64,000 bases of DNA, taken from assembly GCA_002726245.1 (NCBI GenBank), contig PBSM01000033.1, forward strand, positions 1 through 64,000, in the 5' to 3' direction. Positions within the stretch are counted from its first letter, which is position 1; every line of letters begins with the position of its first letter. Below the pieces are notes generated by a model. It was given only the letters and a program-made list of their open reading frames with translations, was not told where the DNA came from and did no database searches. The position numbers and the translations under genes were made by a program. Source of the stretch: Planctomycetaceae bacterium. GTDB lineage: Bacteria > Planctomycetota > Planctomycetia > Pirellulales > Pirellulaceae. This document shows, in pieces, positions 43,668-52,167 of the stretch.

Positions 43668-44855
43668 TCACACCTCCGCCTGTTCCCGGATCATCGCGCA
43701 GATCCGCTCCAGGCCTTTGCGAACGTCTTGCTCGGTCGCCGCGATCGAGATGCGGACGTGATTGCTGCACATCTTGCCAAAGGTGTTGCCCGGAGCCACG
43801 GCGACCTTTTTCTCATTGAGCAGTTGGATCGCAAAGTCACGTGAATCCATCCCGGTGGAGGAAATGTCGATGAGCAAGTAGAACGCGCCTCCCGGCGTGT
43901 AACGGTAAAGCCCGTGACTGCGTAGCACCTCCAGCGCCACGTCGCGGCGGGATTTGTAAGCCTCGCGCATCTCGCGCACGTTATCCTGTGGACCGTCCAG
44001 TCCCACCGCCGCAGCCATCTGGGCAAAGCCCACTCCGCACGACACGATGGGCTCCTGCAGCTTGGTTGCCAACTCGACATAGTCCGTCCGGGCACGCGTG
44101 AAGCCCACGCGATAGCCCGTCATGGCATAGGTCTTGGACATGCCCGTCACAATCAAGGCCCGCTCGTCGGTGTCGAACGACAGGGCGCTGACGTGTTCGC
44201 GGTCGAAGACGATTTCGCCATAGATCTCGTCCGAGAGGACAAACAAGTCATGTCGCCGAGCCAACTCCATCAGCTCCCGCGTCAGCTCCGGAGTTATAAC
44301 CTGGCCCGTCGGGTTGGATGGATTGCAGGTCAGTAGTAGCTTGGTCCTTGGCGTGACAAGGCTTTCCACTTCGTCGATCGAGGGCAGGAACTGGTCCTCC
44401 GGGCGGAGGTTGTAGTACACGGGGGTGCCGTGCAGCAGTGACACAGCCATCATGTAATTAGGCCAGCCGGGATCGGGCAGCAACACTTCGTCGCCCGGCT
44501 CCAACAGGGCCAAACATGCCGTCGCGACGCTCATCACCGCGCCCTGCGTGATCAGGATGTTCTCGGACGTCGTTGCTACTCCGGTCTTCTGTTGGAAGTA
44601 CCGCGCCGCCGCGGCCCGCAACTCGGGCACTCCCGCGTTGGCCACGTACTTGGTGTGCCCTTCACGCACGTAGCGGCAAGTCGCCTCGACGATGTGAGCT
44701 GGCGTCGGGAAATCCGGCTGGCCGACCTCCAAGTGGATCACATCTTCCACTTCCGCGGACAGAGCCATGATCTCGCGAATCCCCGATCGGGGAATGTCCA
44801 GAGCGAGTTTGGCGTAGGGTTTCATCGAGGCTGTTTTCTCAGTTTCAGTTAACAA
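43668..44855 (-). CDS. Class I/II pyridoxal-phosphate aminotransferase
   Basis: A 395-residue fold-type I aminotransferase of the aspartate aminotransferase group. HLEVGQPDFPTP opens the substrate region. CNPSNPTG (177-184) and LSDEIYGEIVFD carry the PLP-binding Asn and Asp-Tyr. The Schiff-base lysine is Lys241 in TGMSKTYAMTGYRVGF. A conserved Arg (HVRISIA) near the end should bind the alpha-carboxylate. The start may be 44855 or the second Met at 44825. It lies between a NadX-like dehydrogenase gene and the DUF1611/epimerase pair on the same strand, so it may move the amino group of glutamate or aspartate in that pathway. The donor-acceptor pair is not defined by sequence. Confidence 0.92.
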   Translation of the reverse strand: MLTETEKTASMKPYAKLALDIPRSGIREIMALSAEVEDVIHLEVGQPDFPTPAHIVEATCRYVREGHTKYVANAGVPELRAAAARYFQQKTGVATTSENILITQGAVMSVATACLALLEPGDEVLLPDPGWPNYMMAVSLLHGTPVYYNLRPEDQFLPSIDEVESLVTPRTKLLLTCNPSNPTGQVITPELTRELMELARRHDLFVLSDEIYGEIVFDREHVSALSFDTDERALIVTGMSKTYAMTGYRVGFTRARTDYVELATKLQEPIVSCGVGFAQMAAAVGLDGPQDNVREMREAYKSRRDVALEVLRSHGLYRYTPGGAFYLLIDISSTGMDSRDFAIQLLNEKKVAVAPGNTFGKMCSNHVRISIAATEQDVRKGLERICAMIREQAEV

Positions 44856-44941
44856 TTCACGATCTCGTTCTTGCGAGGCGGAGCCTCAGGGACAGTGGGT
44901 TACGAGGCAGAGCCCCGTAACCAGCGTTATTCGCTTCATGC
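44856..44941. repeat. Short palindromic repeats between two minus-strand genes
   Basis: This gap contains two small hairpins: GCGAGGCGGAGCCTC near 44873-44887, and GGTTACG facing CGTAACC around 44899-44921. They match the style of the other intergenic repeats in the window. They do not have a T-run on the minus strand, so co-transcription of the two genes is still possible. Confidence 0.5.
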
Positions 44942-45739
44942 TCATCGAATGTGAATGCCCGGGCCCGTCGATCCGATCATCTGGACCGTGTTGAAGATGG
45001 ATGCGGGAGTGCTCGCGCCGGTGACACCTGTGATCCCCTCGACGCGCGAGACATCAAGCGTAATCCCGCCGCCTTTGGCATGAATCTCGACGGTGGCGGT
45101 GTCCCATTCCGGGTTCACGATCAGCGTTGAATGAGTCCGGTCAAAGCCGATTCCGGCATAGGCAATCGCCGCCAGCGTGTTGGTGTTCCGCGGAAACAGC
45201 GGGCAGACTCCGCGAGTCGGCCCGTCATACAGCACCTTTTCTTCGGTAACGCTATCGGGATCGACTCCGGCGGCCGCGCAGTCAACGTTCTTCGGCGGTT
45301 TCTTCATGATGCTGTGCACCTCATCCCACACATCCCGGTTCTCCAGCAGCGCGTCCATACCCACCACGCCACCATGCGGCAAAAAGGCTCGCGTTCCGTG
45401 CTTCCGAGTCGTCTCCTCCAGCATCTTCTCGATCTCCCGATCCGCGAGAGCGGTCACCGAGATGAGCATATAGTTTGTCTTTTCCAGCAGCCTCTCGCCC
45501 CATTGCCGCGTCACATCGGCGTGCGCCATCTCGACAACAAGATCGGGTTCCTTCGTCGCGAAGTCCCCCAGGTCCCTCAGGACCAAGTCTCCCGGCAACT
45601 CCGCCAGCCGTTGTTCGAGTTGATCGTGAACGAAGACAACTTTCATGCCGTTGTTTGGATCCTGATCGATCATCTTGTGAACTTCCGCGCCGATCTGGCC
45701 ATAGCCAATCAGTCCGATGCGTGTCGTCTTCTGCGGCAT
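44942..45739 (-). CDS. Aspartate dehydrogenase-like (NadX family) oxidoreductase
   Basis: A 265-residue NAD(P)-dependent dehydrogenase. The Rossmann motif IGLIGYGQIGAEVHKM is at residues 9-24. Family features follow: DLVVEMAHADVTRQWGERLL, MLISVTALAD, and the AspDH signature FLPHGGVVGMDAL. LFPRNTNTLAAIAYAGIGFD and the closing region PASIFNTVQMIGS are also typical. The start at 45739 places the Rossmann motif normally; the longer frame adds an unlikely leader. AspDH enzymes interconvert aspartate or other amino acids with 2-oxo acids or iminoaspartate. Here it is followed by an aminotransferase and the DUF1611/epimerase pair, suggesting amino acid breakdown rather than NAD synthesis (no nadA or nadB nearby). 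Confidence 0.85.
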   Translation of the reverse strand: MPQKTTRIGLIGYGQIGAEVHKMIDQDPNNGMKVVFVHDQLEQRLAELPGDLVLRDLGDFATKEPDLVVEMAHADVTRQWGERLLEKTNYMLISVTALADREIEKMLEETTRKHGTRAFLPHGGVVGMDALLENRDVWDEVHSIMKKPPKNVDCAAAGVDPDSVTEEKVLYDGPTRGVCPLFPRNTNTLAAIAYAGIGFDRTHSTLIVNPEWDTATVEIHAKGGGITLDVSRVEGITGVTGASTPASIFNTVQMIGSTGPGIHIR

Positions 45740-45867
45740 GGTTGAGATTCTCCGTGATTCGGATAGACGGTTTGTCAGCAAGTCCGCAGTATAGCAGCCT
45801 GATGGTTTCGCGAAACGCATCGCTGCACGGAGCGCTGTCTAAGTCGGAGTCGGTTCGTTCCCGAGCA

Positions 45868-46008
45868 GTAGGTCACTTTCGCCGAAAGTGACCTCGAAAG
45901 CCGCCAGCTTTCGTTTGGCTGAACTCGCCTTCTAACCGTTTAGGCGGGACTCACTACTCTCTCTGGCTGAAGTCCAGGCTGAAGTCACTTTCGGCGAAAG
46001 TGACCTAC
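45868..46008. repeat. Palindromic repeat whose end provides a stop codon
   Basis: The 25 bases from 45868 are exactly complementary to those ending at 46008 (GTAGGTCAC at each outer end). Each end is a hairpin of the type TCACTTTCGCCGAAAGTGA. The centre includes AAAGC/GCTTT and other short stems. The TAG stop of the DUF6807 gene (46005-46007 on the minus strand) lies inside the terminal GTAGGTC. A related repeat lies at 60392-60479, bounded by GTAGGTC and GACCTAC. Confidence 0.85.
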
Positions 46009-46916
46009 TTCGTTGCTCCCAGAAACTGCTTGTAAGCTCCCGCAACCTTCCCTTCGGCTGTGTCGCCGTCGTGGATGTAGATTGCGTAGCGTAGTCGTAG
46101 CTTTCCGTTCGGTTTAAGCACAACCGGTGCAGCTTCGCTCTTGCCGCGCGTGTAGGCTTTTTCGCCGAAGGGGCTGACGGAGAACAAACCATAGTTGCGG
46201 ACGTGATATCGTGATGGGCGTAAGTTGCCGGGATGATCCATCAGCGTCACGCCGAATACGTTACCTTCGACTTCGCCGTAATAATCGACCCAGGCCGACG
46301 GGATTCCCCAACATTCGTCGGTCCCTTTCTTACCGTCGGCGTTGACGACCTTCCCCGATTCCTTCTCTCGCATCGAGTTCACCATGCGGAACCCAAGTAA
46401 GCCTTCTTTGGTATCGTCGAAGGTCACTTCTTTATCGGCGGCGATGAAGTTGATGTCGTAGACCATCAGCCGGTTGGGAAAGATGCTGATCGTTGTGTCT
46501 TCGGTGACGATTGGCTTCCCGTCCTCGCCAAGCCACGCGTTGGTCGTTTTCAAAGTCGCTGGCGCATCACCACTTGCTTTCTTAGCGACGGTGTCAATGT
46601 TCTGGATCTTTCCCGTTTCCGCCCAGAACGTCACACCATTGACTTCATCGACCGAGACCCAAATCCCCTTGTGATGCTTGTGGTCCTCAGGATTCTCGAT
46701 CGGGCGAGTGAGAATCGTTCCATCGGATCCGCGCACGGGAGAAAAGAAAGGCTTCGGGAGGTCAGTCGAAGTGTTGTAGACGGCGAACGACTTGCCATCA
46801 ATCTTGACGTCGATTTGTGAATCAGTCTTCCCAAAACTGACGCCTTGGTCAGCTCCAACGGCGACGGTGGCGATTGTCAACAATACCAGCGAGAAGAGGT
46901 GTGCGTTCGCGTTCAT
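46005..46916 (-). CDS. DUF6807 (PmoA-like) family protein
   Basis: A 303-residue exported protein with signal peptide (NAHLFSLVLLTIATVAVGA). It belongs to DUF6807, earlier called PmoA-like in planctomycetes, although unrelated to methane oxidation. Marks: VYNTSTDLPKPFFSPVRGSD, NPEDHKHHKGIWVSVDEVNG with the conserved His cluster, and VMDHPGNLRPSRYHVRNYGL-like LMDHPGNLRPSRYHVRNYGL. The protein ends FLGATK. The start at 46916 is set by the signal peptide. The His-rich face suggests metal or sugar binding, but the function is unknown. It stands alone; its stop codon is contributed by a palindromic repeat. Confidence 0.9.
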   Translation of the reverse strand: MNANAHLFSLVLLTIATVAVGADQGVSFGKTDSQIDVKIDGKSFAVYNTSTDLPKPFFSPVRGSDGTILTRPIENPEDHKHHKGIWVSVDEVNGVTFWAETGKIQNIDTVAKKASGDAPATLKTTNAWLGEDGKPIVTEDTTISIFPNRLMVYDINFIAADKEVTFDDTKEGLLGFRMVNSMREKESGKVVNADGKKGTDECWGIPSAWVDYYGEVEGNVFGVTLMDHPGNLRPSRYHVRNYGLFSVSPFGEKAYTRGKSEAAPVVLKPNGKLRLRYAIYIHDGDTAEGKVAGAYKQFLGATK

Positions 46917-47289
46917 GATTCTGTTTCCTTGGACCATATGCCTGAACCGGACTAGCCGGCGTAACTGTTATCAGCCGTTCTCGTTTCACATGCCCTTCTA
47001 GGAATACCCAGCAATCGCAAGTGCCTCAAGCATCTAATCGCAGGAATCTCTTAGATTTACAGATTCTTCTATCCCTGGATCGCCTCCGAAGGGGATTTCG
47101 CCAGAGTCCAATAAGTCAACCCAAGACACAAAAACATGCCAGAATTCGCACTCTTTGTAGCAAAGCTACATGTCCCATTCTACCGATAGTTACTCTTGCT
47201 GACACTCAGCCTCTTTTGTCTCCCTTACCTTATGGACAGACGATCGCTTTGCATCGCGATCTATCTTCACGGAAGGAGTCTCCCTCACG
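46917..47289. other. Divergent spacer upstream of the small gene and csrA
   Basis: This 373-base region separates the minus-strand DUF6807 gene and the plus-strand small gene and must hold both promoters. I recognise no repeat, RNA fold or named promoter in it. A good ribosome site (GGAAGGAG near 47270-47277) precedes the next gene. Long leaders can be CsrA targets, but GGA motifs here are few. Confidence 0.4.
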
Positions 47290-47586
47290 ATGACGGCAGA
47301 ATCGCTACGGATTCACAACTTGGAAGACTTACGTCGGTATGTTCACGAAGCAATCTGTTATTTGAACGAGTTGGAGGTGAATGTCTTTAATATCACGGAA
47401 CGTATTTTGGTGCGGGGCGGCGAGCCCTGCGGAATTCTCTTCTGCTTGCACGGTCCCCGATCGGTCAAATTGACCGCCGTTTGGGAGACCGAGCGAAACA
47501 CCATTCTCTTCTACGGATCCTCGGGACAGCGCACGCACCGGACGTGTTTGGTCGCTGCCCCGGTGCTACAGCCCCAAGCGGCGTGA
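47290..47586 (+). CDS. Small conserved-looking protein upstream of csrA
   Basis: A 98-residue cytoplasmic protein beginning MTAESLRIHNLEDLRRYVHE. It has a helical start and a central beta-rich part (NVFNITERILVRGGEPCGIL, VKLTAVWETERNTILFYGSS). No signal or membrane segment is visible. A strong ribosome site (GGAAGGAG) stands about 12 bases before the ATG, and base use is like that of its neighbours, so it is very likely expressed. It precedes csrA by 65 bases on the same strand. I do not recognise a family; a partner or modulator of CsrA is only a guess from position. Confidence 0.75.
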   Translation: MTAESLRIHNLEDLRRYVHEAICYLNELEVNVFNITERILVRGGEPCGILFCLHGPRSVKLTAVWETERNTILFYGSSGQRTHRTCLVAAPVLQPQAA

Positions 47587-47651
47587 GTTGCAACTACGAA
47601 GTCTATCAATAACCGGCCTGAATGGCCGCATTCGATATAAGGAGGTACGCG

Positions 47652-47843
47652 ATGTTGGTTCTTTCCCGCAAGGAACGAGAACGGATTCGACTTGGGGCCG
47701 ATGTTGTGATCACGGTTGTACGGCTTTCGGGCGATCGTGTGCGTCTCGGAATCGAGGCTCCCAGCGATATGGTCGTTCTCCGGGAGGAACTTGAGCCCAA
47801 AGAGGTCGTCCAGCTTGACGGATCGGTCGCGGAAGCGGCCTGA
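47652..47843 (+). CDS. csrA: Carbon storage regulator CsrA
   Basis: A 63-residue RNA-binding regulator. MLVLSRKERERIRLGADVVI, VRLSGDRVRLGIEAPSDMVV and LREEL are all diagnostic of CsrA. The dimer binds GGA motifs near ribosome sites and blocks or opens translation. The ATG at 47652 follows AAGGAGGT at 47639-47646, an ideal site, so the longer reading from 47622 is rejected. It lies between a small conserved gene and a big export/cytochrome cluster. No flagellar or fliW genes are near, unlike the usual setting in flagellated bacteria. Length and residues (including R44-type GIEAP region) look complete. Confidence 0.96.
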   Translation: MLVLSRKERERIRLGADVVITVVRLSGDRVRLGIEAPSDMVVLREELEPKEVVQLDGSVAEAA

Positions 47844-48137
47844 CCTCTCACATTAGCCGAATGAATCACATTCAACCGAATGAAACCCAACGGCGGCGCT
47901 CTCCTTTATATGGGGGGCGTCGTTTTCTTGTTTTCTTGGATTCGAACTCTTTTCAAGTGGCGAGCGGTTGGTTATCATCTTCTCAGATCGACCAATTCCG
48001 ATGTGTATCAGATTTGGCTAAATCACTCCCACCTGACCCACCGATCCCACACACCTGTGGGCTGGATATAATGCATCCCTTAATCCAGCAGGGATTCGAC
48101 TTAAACCACTAGCTCTGTTTCAAAGAGAAGAGCAACG

Positions 48138-49424
48138 ATGAAGCGTCGTGATTTTTTACATGTTGGTTTTGCTGGTGGTATCGGCCTGACGCTCGCGGAC
48201 TTCTTCCGCATCAAAGAAGCGCAAGGCGCACAGAAGTTCTACGAGAGCAAAGAAGGACCGGCCAAGTCGGTCATCTTTATCTACATGCCCGGCGGCATGT
48301 GTCATCAAGAGACATTCGATCCGAAGCCGTACGCTCCGATCGAATATCGTGGCCCGATGAACAGCATCCAGACGAATGTCGAAGGTGTTCGTGTCAATGA
48401 GACTTGGAAGCAGACCGCAACGGTTGCTGACAAGCTCGCCATTTGCCGTTCCATGACACATGGCGAAGCGGCTCACGAACGTGGTACGCATAACATGTTC
48501 ACAGGCTATCGCCCCAGTCCTGCTCTAATCTTCCCCAGCATGGGCAGCGTCGTGGCTCATGAGTTTGGTCCGCGGAACGACTTGCCGCAATATGTCTGTG
48601 TTCCGAACCAGCCGAACCAGTTCGCTGGGACCGGTTTCTTGAGTTCGTCGTATGCCGGCTTCAGCCTCGGTGCTGATCCGGCCAGCAAGGGCTTCAAGGT
48701 TCGCGATCTGAACCTGCCCGGTGGCGTTGATGAAGGTCGCTTCACGACTCGCCGAAGGATCCTGGATGTGGTCAATGATCACTTCCAGGCGAAGGAAAAG
48801 TCGGATTCGCTCGACGCAGTCGATACGTTCTACAATCGTGCCTATGCGATGATCAGTTCGCAGAAGGCTCGTGAGGCATTCGACATCGAGAAAGAGGATG
48901 GCAAGATTCGTGATGAGTATGGCCGAGGCACGGCCGGCTCGCGGCTATTGCTTTGCCGTCGGCTCGTCGAATCTGGCGTCCGTTTTGTCACGACCACTTA
49001 CGGTGGCTGGGACATGCACGGGAACATCAATGGCGCCATCAGGGGACAAGTACCTCAATTCGATCAAGCCTTCGCGACGCTGGTTCGCGACCTCGATCGG
49101 CGTGGCCTGCTCGACTCGACTCTGATCGCGATCGCCTCCGAATTCGGCCGGACGCCAAAGATCAATGGCAACGCCGGACGCGACCATTGGCCGAAGGTGT
49201 TCAGCGTCGTGCTGGCCGGTGGCGGCATCAAGAAAGGTATCGTCTACGGTTCGTCCAACTCGATCGCGAGCGAGCCGGAAGAAAGTGCATTGACTGTCGA
49301 AGACTGGGCCACAACCATCTACAGCCGACTAGGCATCGTCGCTGACAAAGAGTTGGTGGCGCCTGGTGATCGCCCGATCGAGATCGTCAAGGGTGGTAAA
49401 GTTCGCAAAGAGTTAATTGTCTAG
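48138..49424 (+). CDS. DUF1501 domain-containing protein
   Basis: A 428-residue DUF1501 protein with twin-arginine leader MKRRDFLHVGFAGGIGLTLA. Family motifs: VIFIYMPGGMCHQETFDPKP (about 47-66), CRSMTHGEAAHERGTHNMFT, LLLCRRLVESGVRFVTTTYG, IAIASEFGRTPKINGNAGRD and HWPKVFSVVLAGGG. The ATG follows AAAGAGAAGAGC, an acceptable site. It begins a plus-strand cluster of four genes: DUF1501, PPC-domain protein, DUF1549/DUF1553 protein and PSCyt1-WD40 protein. This supports joint action at the envelope. The chemistry is unknown. Confidence 0.93.
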   Translation: MKRRDFLHVGFAGGIGLTLADFFRIKEAQGAQKFYESKEGPAKSVIFIYMPGGMCHQETFDPKPYAPIEYRGPMNSIQTNVEGVRVNETWKQTATVADKLAICRSMTHGEAAHERGTHNMFTGYRPSPALIFPSMGSVVAHEFGPRNDLPQYVCVPNQPNQFAGTGFLSSSYAGFSLGADPASKGFKVRDLNLPGGVDEGRFTTRRRILDVVNDHFQAKEKSDSLDAVDTFYNRAYAMISSQKAREAFDIEKEDGKIRDEYGRGTAGSRLLLCRRLVESGVRFVTTTYGGWDMHGNINGAIRGQVPQFDQAFATLVRDLDRRGLLDSTLIAIASEFGRTPKINGNAGRDHWPKVFSVVLAGGGIKKGIVYGSSNSIASEPEESALTVEDWATTIYSRLGIVADKELVAPGDRPIEIVKGGKVRKELIV

Positions 49425-49509
49425 TTTGCCCGCCTTGTGGATGAAACCTCATGCGGGTCGCGTCTTAAGAAGCGTGGCCCGCAATTCTTAGATAGTTGGA
49501 GAAGCAATC

Positions 49510-49581
49510 GTAGGCCGGAACAGTTCCGGCAATTGGAAACGATTTGAACTGCCGGAACTGCGCAGGCTTGTTCCGGCCTAC
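49510..49581. repeat. Intergenic palindromic repeat (72 bp)
   Basis: GTAGGCCGGAAC at 49510-49521 is exactly complementary to 49570-49581. An inner pair TTCCGGCA/TGCCGGAA adds to the stem. The element ends 13 bases before the start of the PPC-domain gene, so it should be transcribed in the leader of that gene if the cluster is one operon. Confidence 0.8.
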
Positions 49582-49594
49582 TTGGAGAAAACAT

Positions 49595-52060
49595 ATGTCG
49601 CGACGTATTCATCTGACCCAGATGGTCGTCACTGCCTTCGTTTGCTTATCGTTTGCTGCTTCGTCTTACGCTGCCTCGCCACGTCTTAGCAGTGTCACGC
49701 CGCGCGGAGTGCAGCGGGGCCAGGAGGTGACCGTTTCTTTCAACGGCTCCAGCCTGGCTGATGCCGAAGAGATCTTCTTTTACGAAGGCAAGGGTTTTGA
49801 AGTCACCAAGCTCGAACCGGCGGCCGGCAACGTCAAGGTAACGATGAAGATTGCTGCCGATGTACGCCTCGGCGAGCACGTCGCACAAGTCCGCACCAAG
49901 ACCGGACTCTCGGATTATCGAACATTCTGGGTCGAGAATCTGGCGGTTGTTGAAGAGGTGGAACCGAATAGCGATTTCGCCGCACCGCAAGTGATCGAGC
50001 TCAACAAAGTCATCAATGGCAACGTCGGCAACGAAGACGTCGATTACTACGTCATCGAAGCCAAGAAAGGCCAGCGGATCTCGGCAGAGATCGTAGCGAT
50101 GCGACTGAGCACGGCCCTGTTTGATCCTTACGTTGCGATTCTCGACGAGAAGCGTTTCGAGTTATCCGCCAATGACGACACCGCACTCGCGCTGCAAGAC
50201 GCTTACGCCTCGATCGTCGCTCCCGCAGATGGCAAGTACTTTATCGAAGTTCGCGAGAGTGCTTACGCTGCCGGCAATAACTACCGCTTGCACGTCGGAA
50301 CCTTTCCACGCCCGACCGCCGTCTATCCGGCTGGCGGGAAGTTCGGTGAAGAGACAGAAGTCAAGTTTCTCGGCCTTCCTTCCGGCGATCTTGTCCAGAA
50401 GGTCACTCTTCCAGCCGAGGAAGTCACCGACTTTGGCGTCTTCGCTCAAGACGATGGAGGCATCGCTCCGACAGGTAACAACTTCCGTCTCTTCGAGCAC
50501 GGCAACGCGTTTGAAGCCGAGCCGAACAATGAGATCGCGACAGCTTCGCCCGTTGAATTCCCGTTGGCTTTCAACGGCATCATCCAAGACCCGGGCGACA
50601 TTGACTGCTTCAAGTTCACTGCCAAGAAAGGCCAGCAATTCGAAGTCGAGTGTTTCGCTCGCCGAATTCGCTCCGGTCTTGATCCGGTCATGAATCTGTA
50701 CAAAGCCGATGGTGCCGGAATCGCGGGCAATGATGATTCGCGAGGCCCGGACAGTTACTTTCGCTTCAATGTTCCAGCAGACGGTGAGTACGTCATTCGC
50801 GTGACCGATCACCTCGGTCGCGGCGGCCCGGACCTCGTCTATCGAATTGAATTCCAAGCGATTACGCCAAAGCTCTCGTTGTCGATTCCGCGCGTCGAGC
50901 GTTATGGTCAGTACCGCCAGCAGATCTACGTGCCGCGGGGTGGTCGTTTCGCGACACTGATCAATGCCGGTCGAGGCAACTTCGGCGGCGAACTCGTTCT
51001 CGAAGGCAAGGACTTGCCCGCGGGAATGACAATGATCTGCGAGAATATGCCTGCCAATATGAGCACGATGCCCGTCGTGTTCGAGGCAGCCGCTGACGCT
51101 CCTCTGTCCGGCAAGCTGCTCAACTTCACCGCTCGCCACGTCGAGAACGAAGCGATTCAGGGCGGCTTCGGCAACACGGCCGACTACATCATCGCTGCCC
51201 CCGGCCAATCGCGATATCGCTGGAAGTCGGTCAAGCAACTTGCCGTCGCAGTTGTTGACGAGTTGCCATTCAAGATTGATATCGTCGTGCCGAAGGTTCC
51301 CGTCGTGCGTGATGGCTCGATGCAGTTGAAGGTCGTTGCCACGAAGAAAGAAGGCTGGGACGAGCAGATTAACGTTCAGTTGCCGTTCCGCCCGCCGGGA
51401 CTCGGTGCGGCAAGTTCCGTCAACATCCCCAAAGGCCAGACGGAAGCGAACTACCCGATCACCGCCAACGGCAACGCCCAGATTAAGCTTTGGAAGGTCT
51501 ACGCACTTGGCACGTCTGGTGGCATGTGGGGTTCATCGCAGCTTGCCGATCTAGAGATCGCCGACGCCTTCGTCCGCTTTGAAATGCAACGCCCAGCGTG
51601 CGAGCAAGGTCAGGAGGCGCAGATCCTGTGTAAGCTGAATCACACCACGCCATTCGAAGGCGAGGCGACAGCTCAGATATTGGGTGTTCCGCCGAAGGTC
51701 ACGACGACGGAGATGAAGTTCAACAAGGACACCAAAGAATTGGTCTTCACTCTGAAGACTGATCCGGCCAGTCCGGTTGGTAAGCACAACATGATCTGCC
51801 AGGTCACAATCGTGAAGAACGGCGAGCCGATCGTGAGCCGAGCTGGTGGCGTTCAGTTCCAGATCGACAAGCCCTTGCCACCTCCGCCAGGTGCCCCAAA
51901 GCCGATGCCAAAGCCGAAGGTTGAGGAGAAGAAGCCCGAGGCGAAACCGGAAGCTAAGCCGCCGCCACCACCGAAGCCGCTGACCCGACTTGAGAAGCTT
52001 CGCTTGGCTGCGAAAAAACGACAAGAAGCTCGTGCCGCTGCCGGAGGTGGTGGAGAGTAG
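49595..52060 (+). CDS. Exported protein with pre-peptidase C-terminal (PPC) domains
   Basis: An 821-residue protein with a signal peptide (VVTAFVCLSFAASSYAA). A TIG/Ig-like N-terminal domain begins PRLSSVTPRGVQRGQEVTVS. Two PPC-type beta-sandwiches follow: NVGNEDVDYYVIEAKKGQRI with YVAILDEKRFELSANDDTAL, and IIQDPGDIDCFKFTAKKGQQ with DPVMNLYKADGAGIAGNDDS. More Ig-like beta domains lie in the second half. The tail is Pro/Lys/Glu-rich (PPPPGAPKPMPKPKVEEKKP) and then basic. The ATG at 49595 follows TTGGAGAAAA. It lies between DUF1501 and DUF1549/DUF1553 genes, a frequent planctomycete arrangement. It may be a cell-surface adhesive or scaffold. Confidence 0.88.
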   Translation: MSRRIHLTQMVVTAFVCLSFAASSYAASPRLSSVTPRGVQRGQEVTVSFNGSSLADAEEIFFYEGKGFEVTKLEPAAGNVKVTMKIAADVRLGEHVAQVRTKTGLSDYRTFWVENLAVVEEVEPNSDFAAPQVIELNKVINGNVGNEDVDYYVIEAKKGQRISAEIVAMRLSTALFDPYVAILDEKRFELSANDDTALALQDAYASIVAPADGKYFIEVRESAYAAGNNYRLHVGTFPRPTAVYPAGGKFGEETEVKFLGLPSGDLVQKVTLPAEEVTDFGVFAQDDGGIAPTGNNFRLFEHGNAFEAEPNNEIATASPVEFPLAFNGIIQDPGDIDCFKFTAKKGQQFEVECFARRIRSGLDPVMNLYKADGAGIAGNDDSRGPDSYFRFNVPADGEYVIRVTDHLGRGGPDLVYRIEFQAITPKLSLSIPRVERYGQYRQQIYVPRGGRFATLINAGRGNFGGELVLEGKDLPAGMTMICENMPANMSTMPVVFEAAADAPLSGKLLNFTARHVENEAIQGGFGNTADYIIAAPGQSRYRWKSVKQLAVAVVDELPFKIDIVVPKVPVVRDGSMQLKVVATKKEGWDEQINVQLPFRPPGLGAASSVNIPKGQTEANYPITANGNAQIKLWKVYALGTSGGMWGSSQLADLEIADAFVRFEMQRPACEQGQEAQILCKLNHTTPFEGEATAQILGVPPKVTTTEMKFNKDTKELVFTLKTDPASPVGKHNMICQVTIVKNGEPIVSRAGGVQFQIDKPLPPPPGAPKPMPKPKVEEKKPEAKPEAKPPPPPKPLTRLEKLRLAAKKRQEARAAAGGGGE

Positions 52061-52066
52061 GCAAAG

Positions 52067-52131
52067 TCGTCGTTCGCTCCGCGAACGAACGCAACACAAA
52101 TGGCGCTCTTTCGCGGAGCGAAAGGCGACAA
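52067..52131. repeat. Intergenic palindromic repeat (about 65 bp)
   Basis: Two hairpins, CGTTCGCTCCGCGAACG near 52070-52086 and CTTTCGCGGAGCGAAAG near 52108-52124, are roughly inverted copies of each other. The outer bases TCGTC/GGCGACAA pair only in part. The form matches the element at 6393-6515. It begins a few bases after the TAG stop of the PPC gene. Confidence 0.65.
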
Positions 52132-52167
52132 TTAAGAAGACCCAACTCAACACAGGATTGAATAACC

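Noticed and set aside
47861-48112. Open frames between csrA and the DUF1501 gene
   Set aside because: Two overlapping short frames without ribosome sites or protein-like composition; the 294-base gap is more likely a leader or promoter.
50162-51238. 358-codon open frame on the minus strand
   Set aside because: Antisense of the PPC-domain gene, whose sense translation has clear domains and a signal peptide.
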